A stretch of 64,000 bases of DNA from Agromyces archimandritae. Its GTDB lineage: Bacteria; Actinomycetota; Actinomycetes; Actinomycetales; Microbacteriaceae. Shown piece by piece: positions 1 to 9,647 of the stretch. The stretch lies in assembly GCF_018024495.1 (NCBI RefSeq), contig NZ_CP071696.1:1674001-1738000 (forward strand), in the 5' to 3' direction. Position numbers and translations under genes: made by a program. Positions within the stretch are counted from its first letter, which is position 1; each line of letters starts with the position of its first letter. The notes under the pieces are model-generated. The model saw only the letters and a program-made list of their open reading frames with translations. It searched no databases and was not told where the DNA came from.

Positions 1-2435
1 CCGATCAGGGCCGCACCGAGACGCTGTTCGCGGTCGGCAACGGGTATCTGGGTCTTCGCGGCAATGTCGAGGAGGGCCGCACGGGGTATCTGCAAGGCAC
101 CTTCGTGAACGGGTTCCACGAGACGTGGCCGATCCGCCACGCCGAGGAGGCGTACGGCTTCGCGCGTGTCGGCCAGACGATCGTGAACGCGCCCGACGGC
201 AAGGTGATCCGTCTGTACGTCGACGACGAGCCGCTCATCATCACCGAGGCGGAGCTGCTCAACTACGAGCGGCGTCTCGACTTCCGGCTCGGGTCGCTGT
301 CGCGTTCGATCGAGTGGCGGACGCCGTCGGGCAAGAAGGTGCTGATCACCAGCCGGCGGATGACGAGTTTCATCGACCGGCACATCGCCGTGGTGGATTA
401 CGAGGTGGAGCTGCTGGATGCTCCTGCGGCGGTGACGATCTCGAGCCAGATCATCAACCGGCAGGACGGCCGTGACGAGTACCGTTCGCGGGTGCCGCAG
501 GTCACCGACGGCACCTTCGACCCGCGCAAGGCGGAGCAGTTCACCGACCGGGTGCTGCAGCCGCGGCTGCAGCGCGAGAACGCGGGCCGCTATCAGCTGG
601 GCTATCAGTGCACGAATTCGGGCATGACGATCGTGGTCGGCGCCGATCATCGCATCACGACCGACAACGAGTACACCGAGCGCGGCATCGTCGAGGAGGA
701 CCTCGCCGAGCACAGCTACCGGATCCGCGCCCAGCCGGGCAAGCCGATCCGGGTGACGAAGATCCTGAGCTACCACACGGGCGCGGCGGTGCCGGTGCGA
801 GAGCTGGCCGGCCGCAGCGAGCGGGCGCTGGATCGGGCCCGGGATCAGGGCGTCGGGCGGCTCTTCGCCGAGCAGCGGGCGTGGCTGGACGATTTCTGGG
901 ACCGTGCGGATGTCGAGGTGACGCCGCAGTCCGAGTTGCAGCAGGCGATCCGCTGGAACCTGTTCCAGCTCGCCCAGGCGACGGCCCGAACCGACGGCGG
1001 CGGCGTGGCGGCGAAGGGCGTGACGGGCTCGGGTTACGGCGGCCACTACTTCTGGGACTCGGAGGTGTATGTGATGCCGTTCCTCAGCTACACCTCGCCT
1101 GCGGTCGCACGCAACGTCCTGCGATTCCGGCACAAGATGCTGGATGCGGCCAGGGCCCGGGCTCTGGAGATGAATCAGCGCGGGGCACTGTTCCCGTGGC
1201 GCACGATCAACGGCCTCGAGTCGAGCGCGTATTACGCGGCCGGCACCGCGCAGTACCACATCGACGCCGATATCTCCTTCGCGCTCATGCAGTACGTGCG
1301 GGCGTCGGGAGATGTCGAGTTCCTCGCCCACGGCGGCATCGACATCCTCGTCGAGACGGCGCGGATGTGGGAGGACCTGGGGTTCTGGCGCGTCGGCGAG
1401 GACGACGTGTTCCACATCCACGGCGTCACGGGGCCGGACGAGTACACGACGGTCGTGAACGACAACCTGTACACGAACGTGATGGCCAGGGCGAACCTGC
1501 AGGCGGCGGCGGCCGCGGTCGATCACGTGCAGGTGGAGGATCCGGAGGCGTATCAGCGGGCGGTCCACCGGCTGGGCTTCACCGCCGGCGAGGTCGCCGA
1601 GTGGCGGCGCGCGGCGGCGCATATGCACATCCCCTACGACGAGCAGCTCGGCATCCACCCGCAGGATTCGCAGTTCCTGCAGAAGGAGCTGTGGGATCTC
1701 GAGCACACGCCCGAGGACCGGCTGCCGCTGCTGCTGCACTACCACCCGCTCGTCATCTACCGCTTCCAGGTGCTGAAGCAGACGGATGTGGTGCTTGCCC
1801 TGTTCCTGCAGGGCGACCGCTTCACCGATGCGCAGAAGCGCGCGAATTTCGAGTACTACGACCCGCTGACCACGGGCGATTCGACGCTTTCGGCGGTCGT
1901 GCAGTCGATCATCGCGGCCGAGGTCGGGTATCACGAGCTGGCGATGCGCTACTTCCGGGCGAGTCTGTTCGTGGATCTGGCCGATCTGCATCACAACGCC
2001 TCGGACGGGGTGCATGTGGCATCCACCGGCGGGGTGTGGGAGGCGATCGCCTACGGTTTCGGCGGCTTCCGCGACCACAATTCGCATTTCACCTTCGACC
2101 CGCGTCTGCCGGACGGCTGGGAACGGCTCGTGTTCCGTCTGACGATCGCCGGTGCGCGGCTCCGGGTGCGGATCGAGCACGCCTCGATCTCCTTCGAGCT
2201 CGAGACGGGCGAGGAGGCACGCGTGTCGGTGCGGGGCCGGGATGTGCTCGTCGTCGCCGGCGAGGAGGTCACGGTGCCCCTCGACGGGCAGGGTCCGCGC
2301 CTGCGCGGCCGTCCGTCGGTGCACGGGATGAGCGGGGTGCGCCGTTCCGACGGCACGCTGCTGACGGCCTCGATCCCGACGATCTCCCTCGACGTCGACG
2401 TCGACGAGGCCGAGGCGGGCCTGACGGTCGACTGA
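1..2435 (+). CDS. Glycoside hydrolase family 65 phosphorylase, 5' end outside window
   Basis: The reading frame is open from the first base (codons from position 3) and stops at 2433, so about 810 residues are visible and the true start lies upstream. GH65 enzymes phosphorolyse alpha-glucosides such as maltose, trehalose or kojibiose to beta-glucose 1-phosphate in the cytosol. Visible family hallmarks are the N-terminal ETLFAVGNGYLGLRG stretch, the HYFWDSEVYVMPFL substrate loop, GPDEY with the catalytic general-acid Glu, and the DGVHVAST phosphate-binding loop. The C-terminal beta-sandwich is complete. The substrate cannot be fixed from sequence alone. It is separated by about 110 bp from the FHA/kinase operon and is probably transcribed independently of it. 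Confidence 0.9.
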   Translation, partial: DQGRTETLFAVGNGYLGLRGNVEEGRTGYLQGTFVNGFHETWPIRHAEEAYGFARVGQTIVNAPDGKVIRLYVDDEPLIITEAELLNYERRLDFRLGSLSRSIEWRTPSGKKVLITSRRMTSFIDRHIAVVDYEVELLDAPAAVTISSQIINRQDGRDEYRSRVPQVTDGTFDPRKAEQFTDRVLQPRLQRENAGRYQLGYQCTNSGMTIVVGADHRITTDNEYTERGIVEEDLAEHSYRIRAQPGKPIRVTKILSYHTGAAVPVRELAGRSERALDRARDQGVGRLFAEQRAWLDDFWDRADVEVTPQSELQQAIRWNLFQLAQATARTDGGGVAAKGVTGSGYGGHYFWDSEVYVMPFLSYTSPAVARNVLRFRHKMLDAARARALEMNQRGALFPWRTINGLESSAYYAAGTAQYHIDADISFALMQYVRASGDVEFLAHGGIDILVETARMWEDLGFWRVGEDDVFHIHGVTGPDEYTTVVNDNLYTNVMARANLQAAAAAVDHVQVEDPEAYQRAVHRLGFTAGEVAEWRRAAAHMHIPYDEQLGIHPQDSQFLQKELWDLEHTPEDRLPLLLHYHPLVIYRFQVLKQTDVVLALFLQGDRFTDAQKRANFEYYDPLTTGDSTLSAVVQSIIAAEVGYHELAMRYFRASLFVDLADLHHNASDGVHVASTGGVWEAIAYGFGGFRDHNSHFTFDPRLPDGWERLVFRLTIAGARLRVRIEHASISFELETGEEARVSVRGRDVLVVAGEEVTVPLDGQGPRLRGRPSVHGMSGVRRSDGTLLTASIPTISLDVDVDEAEAGLTVD

Positions 2436-2544
2436 GCGGATGCCGTGAGGCGCCGGATTCGGCGAGGACGGCAGATCCATCGGCGCCGATCCAGCGGGTA
2501 CGGCTAACATGCAACAGAACCACGCCAACCGGATCGGGAGACCT

Positions 2545-3270
2545 GTGGGCCTACTGGACAACTTCGAGAAGGGTCTCGAGCGCGCCGTGAACAGCGCGTT
2601 CGCGAAGACCTTCCGTTCTGGACTCCAGCCGGTGGAGATCAGTTCGGCGCTGAAACGCGAGATCGACACGAACGCGGCGATCGTCTCGCGCGACCGCGTG
2701 CTCGTGCCGAACACCTTCACGGTGCGCATGGCGCAGGACGACTACGACCGCATGGCCGGCCTCGGCCCGGCGCTCATCGACGAGCTCACCGGCGTCGTGC
2801 AGCGGCATGCCGCGAGCCAGGGTTTCCAGTTCGCCGGCGGCATCACCATCGGCTTCGCGCCCGACGAGTCGCTTTCGGTCGGCATCGTGCAGATCGATTC
2901 GCACAGTGTGAAGGGCGAGGTCGCCTGGACGCCGGTGCTCGACGTCGCCGGTCGCCGCTATCCGATCACGAAGGGCCGCACGATCATCGGGCGCGGCCGT
3001 GACGCCGACGTCACCCTCGACGATTCGGGCGCCTCGCGCAAGCATGCCGAGGTGCAGTGGGACGGGCGGCGGGCGCGCGTGCGCGACCTCGGCTCGACGA
3101 ACGGCACGCAACTGAACGGCGCCCCGGTGAAGGATGCCGTGCTCGAACCCGATTCGGTGATTTCCATCGGTCGCAGCCGTATCGTGTTCCGGGTGATCGC
3201 ACAGGCATCCGGCGGCGCCCAGCCGGCCGGCAGACGGCACGACCCGACCATGTGGGGGCCCGCCTCATGA
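2545..3270 (+). CDS. fhaA: FhaA-type protein (DUF3662 plus FHA domain)
   Basis: This 241-residue cytosolic protein has an N-terminal DUF3662 domain (about residues 1-120) and a C-terminal FHA phosphothreonine-binding domain (about 140-225, with GRGRDADVTLDD, SRKHAE and GSTNGT). FhaA homologues bind phosphorylated targets of PknB and help control peptidoglycan synthesis. I chose GTG 2545 because GGGAG lies five bases upstream and translation then begins VGLLDNFEKGLERAVN, the usual start of the family. An in-frame ATG at 2509 would add 12 residues without a good ribosome site. It is the first gene of the operon and overlaps the next gene by 4 bp (ATGA). Confidence 0.9.
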   Translation: MGLLDNFEKGLERAVNSAFAKTFRSGLQPVEISSALKREIDTNAAIVSRDRVLVPNTFTVRMAQDDYDRMAGLGPALIDELTGVVQRHAASQGFQFAGGITIGFAPDESLSVGIVQIDSHSVKGEVAWTPVLDVAGRRYPITKGRTIIGRGRDADVTLDDSGASRKHAEVQWDGRRARVRDLGSTNGTQLNGAPVKDAVLEPDSVISIGRSRIVFRVIAQASGGAQPAGRRHDPTMWGPAS

Positions 3271-3788
3271 CGAACCCCAGTGAACTGACCCTCGTCGTCC
3301 TGCAGCTCGGCTTCCTGCTGCTGCTGTGGATCTTCGTGTTCACGATCGTGTACGCGCTGCGCAGCGACCTGTTCGGGCAGCGCGTGCGCAAGCTGCAGCC
3401 GGCGCAGCAGGCCGAAGCCCCGGTGGCGGCGGCGTTCCCGGCATCCGCACCCACCGCCGCGGCCCCGCCCCAGCCTGGGGGTCAGGCGACGGCCGAGAAC
3501 GCTTCGAAGCTCGTGATCACGTCGGGGCCGAAGGCCGGTGCGGAGTTCCCGCTCGGCCGCGACGAGATCACGATCGGCCGCTCGAGCGATTCGGCGATCA
3601 TCATCCGCGACGACTACACCTCCACCCACCACGCTCGGCTCATGCTGTGGAACGGCGGGTGGATGCTCCAAGACCTCGATTCCACGAACGGCACCTTCCT
3701 CGACGGCTCCCGCGTGACCGTGCCCGTCCCGGTCCCGCTCGGAGCCACGGTGAAGGTCGGGGCGACGACGTTCGAGCTCCGGCGGTAG
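3267..3788 (+). CDS. fhaB: FhaB/FipA-type membrane-anchored FHA protein
   Basis: The product is 173 residues long. A single N-terminal membrane segment (about residues 6-28, LVVLQLGFLLLLWIFVFTIV) is followed by an Ala/Pro-rich linker and a C-terminal FHA domain (about 85-170, with GRSSDSAIIIRDDYTS, HHARL and DSTNGTFLDG). FHA domains bind phosphothreonine peptides. In mycobacteria the homologous FipA/FhaB links Ser/Thr kinases to the divisome. Start ATG 3267 overlaps the fhaA stop by 4 bp, indicating translational coupling. The gene is three bases upstream of the phosphatase gene. Confidence 0.9.
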   Translation: MTNPSELTLVVLQLGFLLLLWIFVFTIVYALRSDLFGQRVRKLQPAQQAEAPVAAAFPASAPTAAAPPQPGGQATAENASKLVITSGPKAGAEFPLGRDEITIGRSSDSAIIIRDDYTSTHHARLMLWNGGWMLQDLDSTNGTFLDGSRVTVPVPVPLGATVKVGATTFELRR

Positions 3789-3791
3789 TCC

Positions 3792-5024
3792 ATGGCCTCG
3801 GTCAAGGCGAGCGCGGCGGTCTCCCACGTCGGCAGGGTCCGTTCGAACAACCAGGACTCCGGCTATGCCGGGCGGCGACTGTTCCTCGTCGCCGACGGCA
3901 TGGGCGGGCATGCGGGCGGCGATGTCGCCAGCGCGATCACGACGCAGTACATGCAGCGCGCCGACGTGGACTTCGGCGATGCCCGCGAGGCGGCGGTCGG
4001 CCTCGAGGAGGCGCTGCTGGAGGCGAACCGACGCCTGGCCGAGACGGTCGCCGAGCACACCGAGCTCACCGGGATGGGCACGACGTTCAGCGGCATCGTC
4101 GTCGAGGGCGACCGGGTCGCGATCGCCCATATCGGCGACTCCCGCATCTACCTGTTGCGCGGCGGCGAGCTCAGCCAGATCTCCACCGACCACACCTTCG
4201 TGCAACGGCTGGTGGACTCGGGGCGCATCACGGCCGAAGAGGCGATGGTGCATCCGCGCCGTTCGGTGCTCATGCGCGTCCTCGGCGATGTCGAGTCGAC
4301 CCCCGAGATCGACACGCTCGTGCTCGACACGCGCGCCGGCGACCGCTGGCTGATCTGCTCCGACGGTCTGTCGGGCTTCGTGTCGTTCGAGACCCTGCAC
4401 GAGCTGCTGGATTCGGAGGCGAGTGCGAAGCTCGTCGCCGACCGGCTCGTGAAGGCCTCGCTGGATGCCGGCGCCCCCGACAACGTGACGGTCGTGCTCG
4501 TCGATATCGGCGAACCGCCGGCTCCCGAGACGCCGCCGCTCATCGTGGGCTCTGCGGCGGCCCCGCTCGCGTTCGGCGCGGCGGCCGAGCCGGTCAAGCC
4601 ACGCGGCATCCGCCTCACCCCGTTCCGCCCGCATCCGGTGCAGGAGACGCACTTCGAGCCGGACAGCGAGGAGTACTTCGACGAGATCATCGAGGAGGAC
4701 GCCCGCCGGCGCCGGCGCCGGCGCATCGTCTGGGGGTTCTGGATCGCCCTGCTCGTCGTGGCGATCGTCGCGGTGTTCGGGCTCGGCTACCAGTGGACGC
4801 AGACCCGGTACTACGTGGGCGAGTCGAACGGGCGCGTCGCGATCTTCCAGGGCATCCAGCAGGACCTCGGGCCGATCTCGCTGCACGAGCTGCACGAGGA
4901 GACCGAGGTCGACGTGTCGGAGCTGCGCACCTACGACCAGCAGCGGATCGAGCAGACCATCAGCGCCGATTCCCTGTCGGATGCGCGTGCGATCGTCGAG
5001 CGTCTGGAGGCGTCACTTGACTGA
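3792..5024 (+). CDS. pstP: PP2C-family Ser/Thr protein phosphatase PstP
   Basis: This 410-residue phosphatase reverses phosphorylation by the PknA/PknB kinases encoded downstream. The metal-dependent PP2C domain fills residues 1-240, with the motifs DGMGGHAGGD, GDSRIYLLR, SDGLSG and DNVTVVLVD carrying the metal-binding Asp residues. A basic patch of consecutive Arg residues (about 303-310) precedes a single membrane segment (about 313-333), and about 75 extracellular residues follow. The length and architecture match actinobacterial PstP. Its 3' end overlaps the start of the SEDS gene by 8 bp. Confidence 0.94.
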   Translation: MASVKASAAVSHVGRVRSNNQDSGYAGRRLFLVADGMGGHAGGDVASAITTQYMQRADVDFGDAREAAVGLEEALLEANRRLAETVAEHTELTGMGTTFSGIVVEGDRVAIAHIGDSRIYLLRGGELSQISTDHTFVQRLVDSGRITAEEAMVHPRRSVLMRVLGDVESTPEIDTLVLDTRAGDRWLICSDGLSGFVSFETLHELLDSEASAKLVADRLVKASLDAGAPDNVTVVLVDIGEPPAPETPPLIVGSAAAPLAFGAAAEPVKPRGIRLTPFRPHPVQETHFEPDSEEYFDEIIEEDARRRRRRRIVWGFWIALLVVAIVAVFGLGYQWTQTRYYVGESNGRVAIFQGIQQDLGPISLHELHEETEVDVSELRTYDQQRIEQTISADSLSDARAIVERLEASLD

Positions 5025-6432
5025 GCAGATCCCGGCGCAGCCCCGCCCGGCGAACGGGGCGAAGGCGGCCAAGACGAAGCCGGTCGGCCGGATCCGCCTG
5101 CCGCAGAAGCTGCGGAACCTGGAGCTCGCGCTCCTCGTGTTCGCGTGCGTCATCAACGGTGCGGCGATCGTGCTCGTCCAGCTCGGCGCCCTCGGCCACA
5201 TCGACACGCAGCTCGTGCTGCTGGGGGCGGGCCTGACGGTCCTCGCCTTCGGGATGCACATCGCGATGCGGTTCGTGGCGCGCGACGCCGACCCGTTCCT
5301 GCTGCCGATCGTGACGGTGCTGAACGGCCTGGGGATCGCGATGATCTATCGCATCGACATCGCCGAGCAGGATGCGGGCTGGGAGTCCGCGGCCGTCCGC
5401 CAGGTGGCGTGGAGTGCGATCGCGATCGTCGCGGCGATCGTGACGATCCTGCTGATCCGCAACCACCGCGTGCTCTTCCGCTACACCTACCTGTCGGGGC
5501 TCATCGCGATCGTCCTCCTGCTGCTTCCGCTCGTGCCGGGCCTCGGGCAGCGTCGCGACGGGGCGCAGGTGTGGATCGGCTTCGGCGATTTCGCGACGTT
5601 CCAGCCGGGTGAGATCGCGAAGATCGCCCTGGCGGTGTTCTTCGCCGGCTACCTCGTGCGTGCGCGGGATTCGCTGTCGATGGTCGGCACGAAGTTCCTC
5701 GGCATGCGCTTCCCGCGGGTGCGGGATCTCGGGCCGTTGCTCGTGGTGTGGGCCCTGTCGATGGCCGTCATCGTCTTCCAGCGCGACCTCGGCACCGGTC
5801 TGCTGTACTTCGGCCTGTTCCTCGTGATGCTGTACGTGGCCACGGGCCGCTTCTCGTGGGTGCTCATCGGCCTCGTCCTCTTCTTCGGCGGTGCGATCAT
5901 CGCCGCGAGCTCGCTCGAGTACGTGAACGCGCGCGTCGTGAACTGGCTCGACGCCTTCAATCCGGACATCTACGATCGCGACCCCGGCGGCAGCTATCAG
6001 CTCGTGCAGGGCCTGTTCGGCCTCGCCAACGGCGGGCTGATCGGCACGGGCCTCGGGCGCGGGATGCCGGAGATCACCCCCGTCGCCCAGAGCGATTACA
6101 TCATCGCGAGCCTCGGCGAGGAGCTCGGCCTCGGCGGGCTGTTCGCGATCCTCGTCCTGTACGTGCTGTTCGTGGCCCGCGGCTTCCGCATCGGCTTCGC
6201 CGGCCAGGACGACTTCGGCAAGCTCCTCGGCGTCGGCCTCTCGTTCGTCGTGGCGCTGCAGATCTTCATCGTCGTCGGCGGCGTGACCCGGGTCATCCCG
6301 CTCACGGGCCTGACGACGCCGTTCCTCGCGGCGGGCGGATCCTCGCTCGTCGCCAACTGGATCATCGTGGCGTTGCTGTTGCGCCTGTCCGACACGATCC
6401 GCAACCACCCGAGGCTGGTGATCGACGGATGA
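5017..6432 (+). CDS. rodA: SEDS-family peptidoglycan polymerase (RodA/FtsW type)
   Basis: This 471-residue polytopic membrane protein is a SEDS glycosyltransferase that works with the class B PBP encoded next. The C-terminal half contains the family signature GGSYQLVQGLFGLANGG with QSDYIIASLGEELGL. I chose TTG 5017: GGAGG ends six bases upstream and the protein then begins LTEQIPAQPRP. An in-frame ATG at 4981 lies inside pstP and has no ribosome site. In actinobacteria the copy in the pkn operon is generally called RodA, and another FtsW normally sits in the dcw cluster. Its stop overlaps pbpA by 4 bp. Confidence 0.92.
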   Translation: MTEQIPAQPRPANGAKAAKTKPVGRIRLPQKLRNLELALLVFACVINGAAIVLVQLGALGHIDTQLVLLGAGLTVLAFGMHIAMRFVARDADPFLLPIVTVLNGLGIAMIYRIDIAEQDAGWESAAVRQVAWSAIAIVAAIVTILLIRNHRVLFRYTYLSGLIAIVLLLLPLVPGLGQRRDGAQVWIGFGDFATFQPGEIAKIALAVFFAGYLVRARDSLSMVGTKFLGMRFPRVRDLGPLLVVWALSMAVIVFQRDLGTGLLYFGLFLVMLYVATGRFSWVLIGLVLFFGGAIIAASSLEYVNARVVNWLDAFNPDIYDRDPGGSYQLVQGLFGLANGGLIGTGLGRGMPEITPVAQSDYIIASLGEELGLGGLFAILVLYVLFVARGFRIGFAGQDDFGKLLGVGLSFVVALQIFIVVGGVTRVIPLTGLTTPFLAAGGSSLVANWIIVALLLRLSDTIRNHPRLVIDG

Positions 6433-7892
6433 ACCGTGAACTCAAGCGGGTCGCGATCCTGGCGATGCTGATGTTCGTGACCCTGTTCGTCTCCTCGACG
6501 ATCATCCAGTACTTCCAGGCCGAGAACCTGAAGGACGATCCGCGCAATTCGCGCACCCTGTATGCGAGTTACAGCGTCGAGCGCGGCCCGATCCTCGTCG
6601 ACGGGGAGCCGATCGCCTATTCGAAGCCGAGCGACGACCGATACCAGTTCCAGCGGGTGTACGCGAACGGCCCGCTGTATGCGGCCGTGACGGGGTATCT
6701 GCCGGTCAACGGCGAGCCGACGGGCCTGGAGCGGAGCGCCAACGCGTACCTCAGCGGCACCTCGAGTTCTCAGTTCTTCGATTCGCTGCTGCGGCTGGTC
6801 TCGGGCCAGGACCCGAAGGGCGCCTCGGTGGAGGTCACGATCGACCCGGTCGCGCAGCAGGCCGCTCAGGATGCCCTGACCAATGCCGGGTATCGGGGCG
6901 CCGTGTACCTCTCCGAGCCGAGCACGGGCAAGATCCTCGCCATGTACTCGACCCCCGGGTTCGACCCGAACACGCTCGCCGTGCACGACGGCGAGGAGGC
7001 CCTCGGGGCCTACGACGCGCTCGTCGCGGATCCGTCGAACCCGCTGTACAACCGGGCCACCGGGGGCAACATGAACCCTCCCGGCTCCGTGTTCAAGCTC
7101 GTGCTGACGGCCGCGGCGCTGGAGTCGGGCAAGTACACGCCCGAGTCGACCTTCCCGAACCCGACGGAGTTCACCCCGCCGGGCACGGATTCGGTCGTGC
7201 GCAACACCGAGGGGGGCAACTGCGGCGGCGGAGCCGAGGTGACCCTGGCGACGGCCCTGCGCCTTTCCTGCAACATCCCGATGGCCGAACTCGGCATCGA
7301 GCTCGGCGACGACGCGATCCGCGAGCAGGCCGAGAAGTTCGGCTTCAACACCGAGTTCGACATCCCGATGGGCACCGAGGCGAGCGTCTACCCGACCGAG
7401 CAGCTCGACGATGCGCTGACGGCGCTCACCGCGTTCGGGCAGGGGGATGTGCGCACGACGCCGATGCAGATGGCGATGGTGGCCGGCGCGATCGCCAACG
7501 GCGGGGTCGTGATGAACCCGAACGTGATCGAGAAGATCGTCGCCCCGGACTTCTCGACGCTCGAGACGTTCCAGGGTTCCGAGTTCGGCCGGGCGATCAG
7601 TGAGGAAACCGCCAAGACGATGACCGAGATGATGGTCAACGGCGTCGAGAACGGCGCCGCGAGTAATGCAAGAATAGACGGCGTCAGCGTGGCCGGTAAG
7701 ACGGGTACGGCGGAGAACGGCGAGAGTGACCCGTACACTCTCTGGTTCACCGGTTTTGCCCCCGCCGACGACCCTCAGTATGCGATCACCGTGGTCGTGG
7801 AAGATGGCGGGGGACTTGGGCAGGACGGATACGGCAACCTCGTTGCCGCACCCGTGGCGAGACAGGTACTAGAGGCGGTGCTGAACAAATGA
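6429..7892 (+). CDS. pbpA: Class B penicillin-binding protein PbpA
   Basis: The protein has 487 residues with one N-terminal membrane anchor (about 9-28) and an extracytoplasmic transpeptidase domain. The three active-site motifs are visible: S220-V-F-K223 (SxxK, within NPPGSVFK), S280-C-N282 (SxN) and K424-T-G-T. It crosslinks peptidoglycan and should partner with the adjacent SEDS polymerase. ATG 6429 overlaps the preceding stop as ATGA, and the stop overlaps pknA in the same way, so three genes are translationally coupled. Confidence 0.94.
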   Translation: MNRELKRVAILAMLMFVTLFVSSTIIQYFQAENLKDDPRNSRTLYASYSVERGPILVDGEPIAYSKPSDDRYQFQRVYANGPLYAAVTGYLPVNGEPTGLERSANAYLSGTSSSQFFDSLLRLVSGQDPKGASVEVTIDPVAQQAAQDALTNAGYRGAVYLSEPSTGKILAMYSTPGFDPNTLAVHDGEEALGAYDALVADPSNPLYNRATGGNMNPPGSVFKLVLTAAALESGKYTPESTFPNPTEFTPPGTDSVVRNTEGGNCGGGAEVTLATALRLSCNIPMAELGIELGDDAIREQAEKFGFNTEFDIPMGTEASVYPTEQLDDALTALTAFGQGDVRTTPMQMAMVAGAIANGGVVMNPNVIEKIVAPDFSTLETFQGSEFGRAISEETAKTMTEMMVNGVENGAASNARIDGVSVAGKTGTAENGESDPYTLWFTGFAPADDPQYAITVVVEDGGGLGQDGYGNLVAAPVARQVLEAVLNK

Positions 7893-9610
7893 GACCGAGC
7901 GCAGGGCTGACCTTCGGGGGACGCTACGAACTGCAGTCCCGGATCGCCATCGGCGGCATGGGCGAGGTGTGGAAAGCCACCGACCTCGTCATCGGCCGTC
8001 AGGTCGCCATCAAGATCCTGAAGGACGAGTATCTCGGCGACCCCGGCTTCCTCGAGCGCTTCCGCGCCGAGGCGCGCCACGCCGCCCTCGTGAACCACGA
8101 GGGCATCGCGAACGTCTTCGACTACGGCGAGGAGGAGGGCAGCGCCTACCTCGTCATGGAGCTCGTGCCCGGCGAGGCGCTCTCCACGATCCTCGAGCGG
8201 GAGCACGTGCTCTCCACCGACAAGGTGCTCGACATCGTCGCGCAGACGGCCGCGGCCCTGCAGGCCGCGCACGCGGCCGGCCTGGTCCACCGCGACATCA
8301 AGCCGGGCAACCTGCTCATCACGCCCGACGGGCGGGTGAAGATCACCGACTTCGGCATCGCCCGCATCGCCGACCAGGTGCCGCTGACGGCGACCGGCCA
8401 GGTCATGGGCACGGTGCAGTACCTCTCGCCCGAGCAGGCCTCCGGCCACCCGGCGAGCCCGACGACCGACATCTACTCGCTCGGCATCGTCGCCTACGAA
8501 TGCCTCGCGGGCCGTCGCCCGTTCACGGGCGAGTCGCAGGTCGCGATCGCGATGGCGCAGATCAACGAGACGCCGCCGGATCTGCCGGTGACGGTCTCGG
8601 AGCCGGTGCGCAACCTCGTGTATGCGTGCATCGCGAAGAACCCGGCGGATCGGCCGCAGTCGGCCGCGCATCTCGCGCGTGCCGCGCAGGCGCTGCGACG
8701 CGGCGACATCCAGGCCGCAGCCGCTGCGGTTCCGGCGGTGCTCGGCGCGAACGGCACGCTCACGGGCGCGACGATGCTCATGCCGCGGCAGAACGGCGCG
8801 CCGACGGCCGCGACGACGGTGCTCTCCGCCCAGGACGGGGAGGCCGGCGACGAGGGCGAGGAAGAGGGCGAGAAGAAGAAGCGCAGCCCCTGGACGTGGC
8901 CGCTGATCGTGCTCATCGCGATCCTCGCGATCGTGCTCATCGGCACGATCGTCGCCCTGATCGTGAACTCGAACAACGGGTCGCCCACGACGACCTCGAC
9001 GCCGGCGACCCGCCCGACGCAGACGCAGACGCAGTCGGAGGAGCCGCCGGAGACGAGCGAGGCCCCGCAGACCGTGACGGTCGACCGCAACGCGCTCATC
9101 GGCATGAACATCGACGAGGCGCGCGGCGTGCTCGAGCAGATGGGTCTGGCGACCGAGGCGCAGCCGGGTGCGGCCGCGACCGACCCGCAGGCCGAGAACA
9201 CCGTCTCCGACGTCAGCCCCTCGGGCGAGGTCCAGCAGGGCACGACGATCACGCTCACCTACCTGACGGCCCCCGAACAGCCCGCGGCCCCCGGCAGCGC
9301 GCCGAACGTGTCCCCGTCCAGCGCGGTCATCCCGGGCAGCCAGGTGCGTGTCAGCTGGCCGGCCCAGAGCTGCCCGGCGGGGCAGTCGCTCTCCGGCTAC
9401 CAGGTGAACGTCTCGGCCGGCAGCGCGCCCGCGCCGGTCGGGCCGACGACGACCGAGCTCAGCTTCGACGCCCCCGATCAGGACTTCGAGGTGTCGTTCA
9501 TGTACTACTGCGGGAAGCTGAGCTCGCCGAACTCGCCGACGACGTCGGTGACGGTGCTCGCGGCTCCTCAGCCCACGACCCCGCCCGGCGACGAAGAAGG
9601 CGACGGCTGA
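7889..9610 (+). CDS. pknA: Membrane Ser/Thr protein kinase, PknA position, with PASTA-like and FN3-like ectodomain
   Basis: The 573-residue protein has an N-terminal Hanks-type kinase domain (about 12-270): glycine loop IGGMGEVW, Lys42, HRD 134-136 with HRDIKPGN, and DFG 154-156. An acidic/Lys juxtamembrane stretch precedes one membrane segment (about 337-359). Outside are a Thr/Pro linker, one PASTA-like module (about 395-465) and a C-terminal fibronectin-III-like region with two Cys. Mycobacterial PknA has only a short extracellular tail, so this ectodomain is larger than the textbook form. ATG 7889 overlaps pbpA by 4 bp. Confidence 0.9.
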   Translation: MRPSAGLTFGGRYELQSRIAIGGMGEVWKATDLVIGRQVAIKILKDEYLGDPGFLERFRAEARHAALVNHEGIANVFDYGEEEGSAYLVMELVPGEALSTILEREHVLSTDKVLDIVAQTAAALQAAHAAGLVHRDIKPGNLLITPDGRVKITDFGIARIADQVPLTATGQVMGTVQYLSPEQASGHPASPTTDIYSLGIVAYECLAGRRPFTGESQVAIAMAQINETPPDLPVTVSEPVRNLVYACIAKNPADRPQSAAHLARAAQALRRGDIQAAAAAVPAVLGANGTLTGATMLMPRQNGAPTAATTVLSAQDGEAGDEGEEEGEKKKRSPWTWPLIVLIAILAIVLIGTIVALIVNSNNGSPTTTSTPATRPTQTQTQSEEPPETSEAPQTVTVDRNALIGMNIDEARGVLEQMGLATEAQPGAAATDPQAENTVSDVSPSGEVQQGTTITLTYLTAPEQPAAPGSAPNVSPSSAVIPGSQVRVSWPAQSCPAGQSLSGYQVNVSAGSAPAPVGPTTTELSFDAPDQDFEVSFMYYCGKLSSPNSPTTSVTVLAAPQPTTPPGDEEGDG

Positions 9611-9647
9611 ACCGACGACCCCTGCCCAACAGTGAACGGAGCTGCGT

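Noticed and set aside
2958..4895. 645-codon frame on the - strand opposite fhaA/fhaB/pstP
   Set aside because: The opposite strand encodes three recognisable overlapping proteins; this His/Arg-rich product is a GC-driven shadow.
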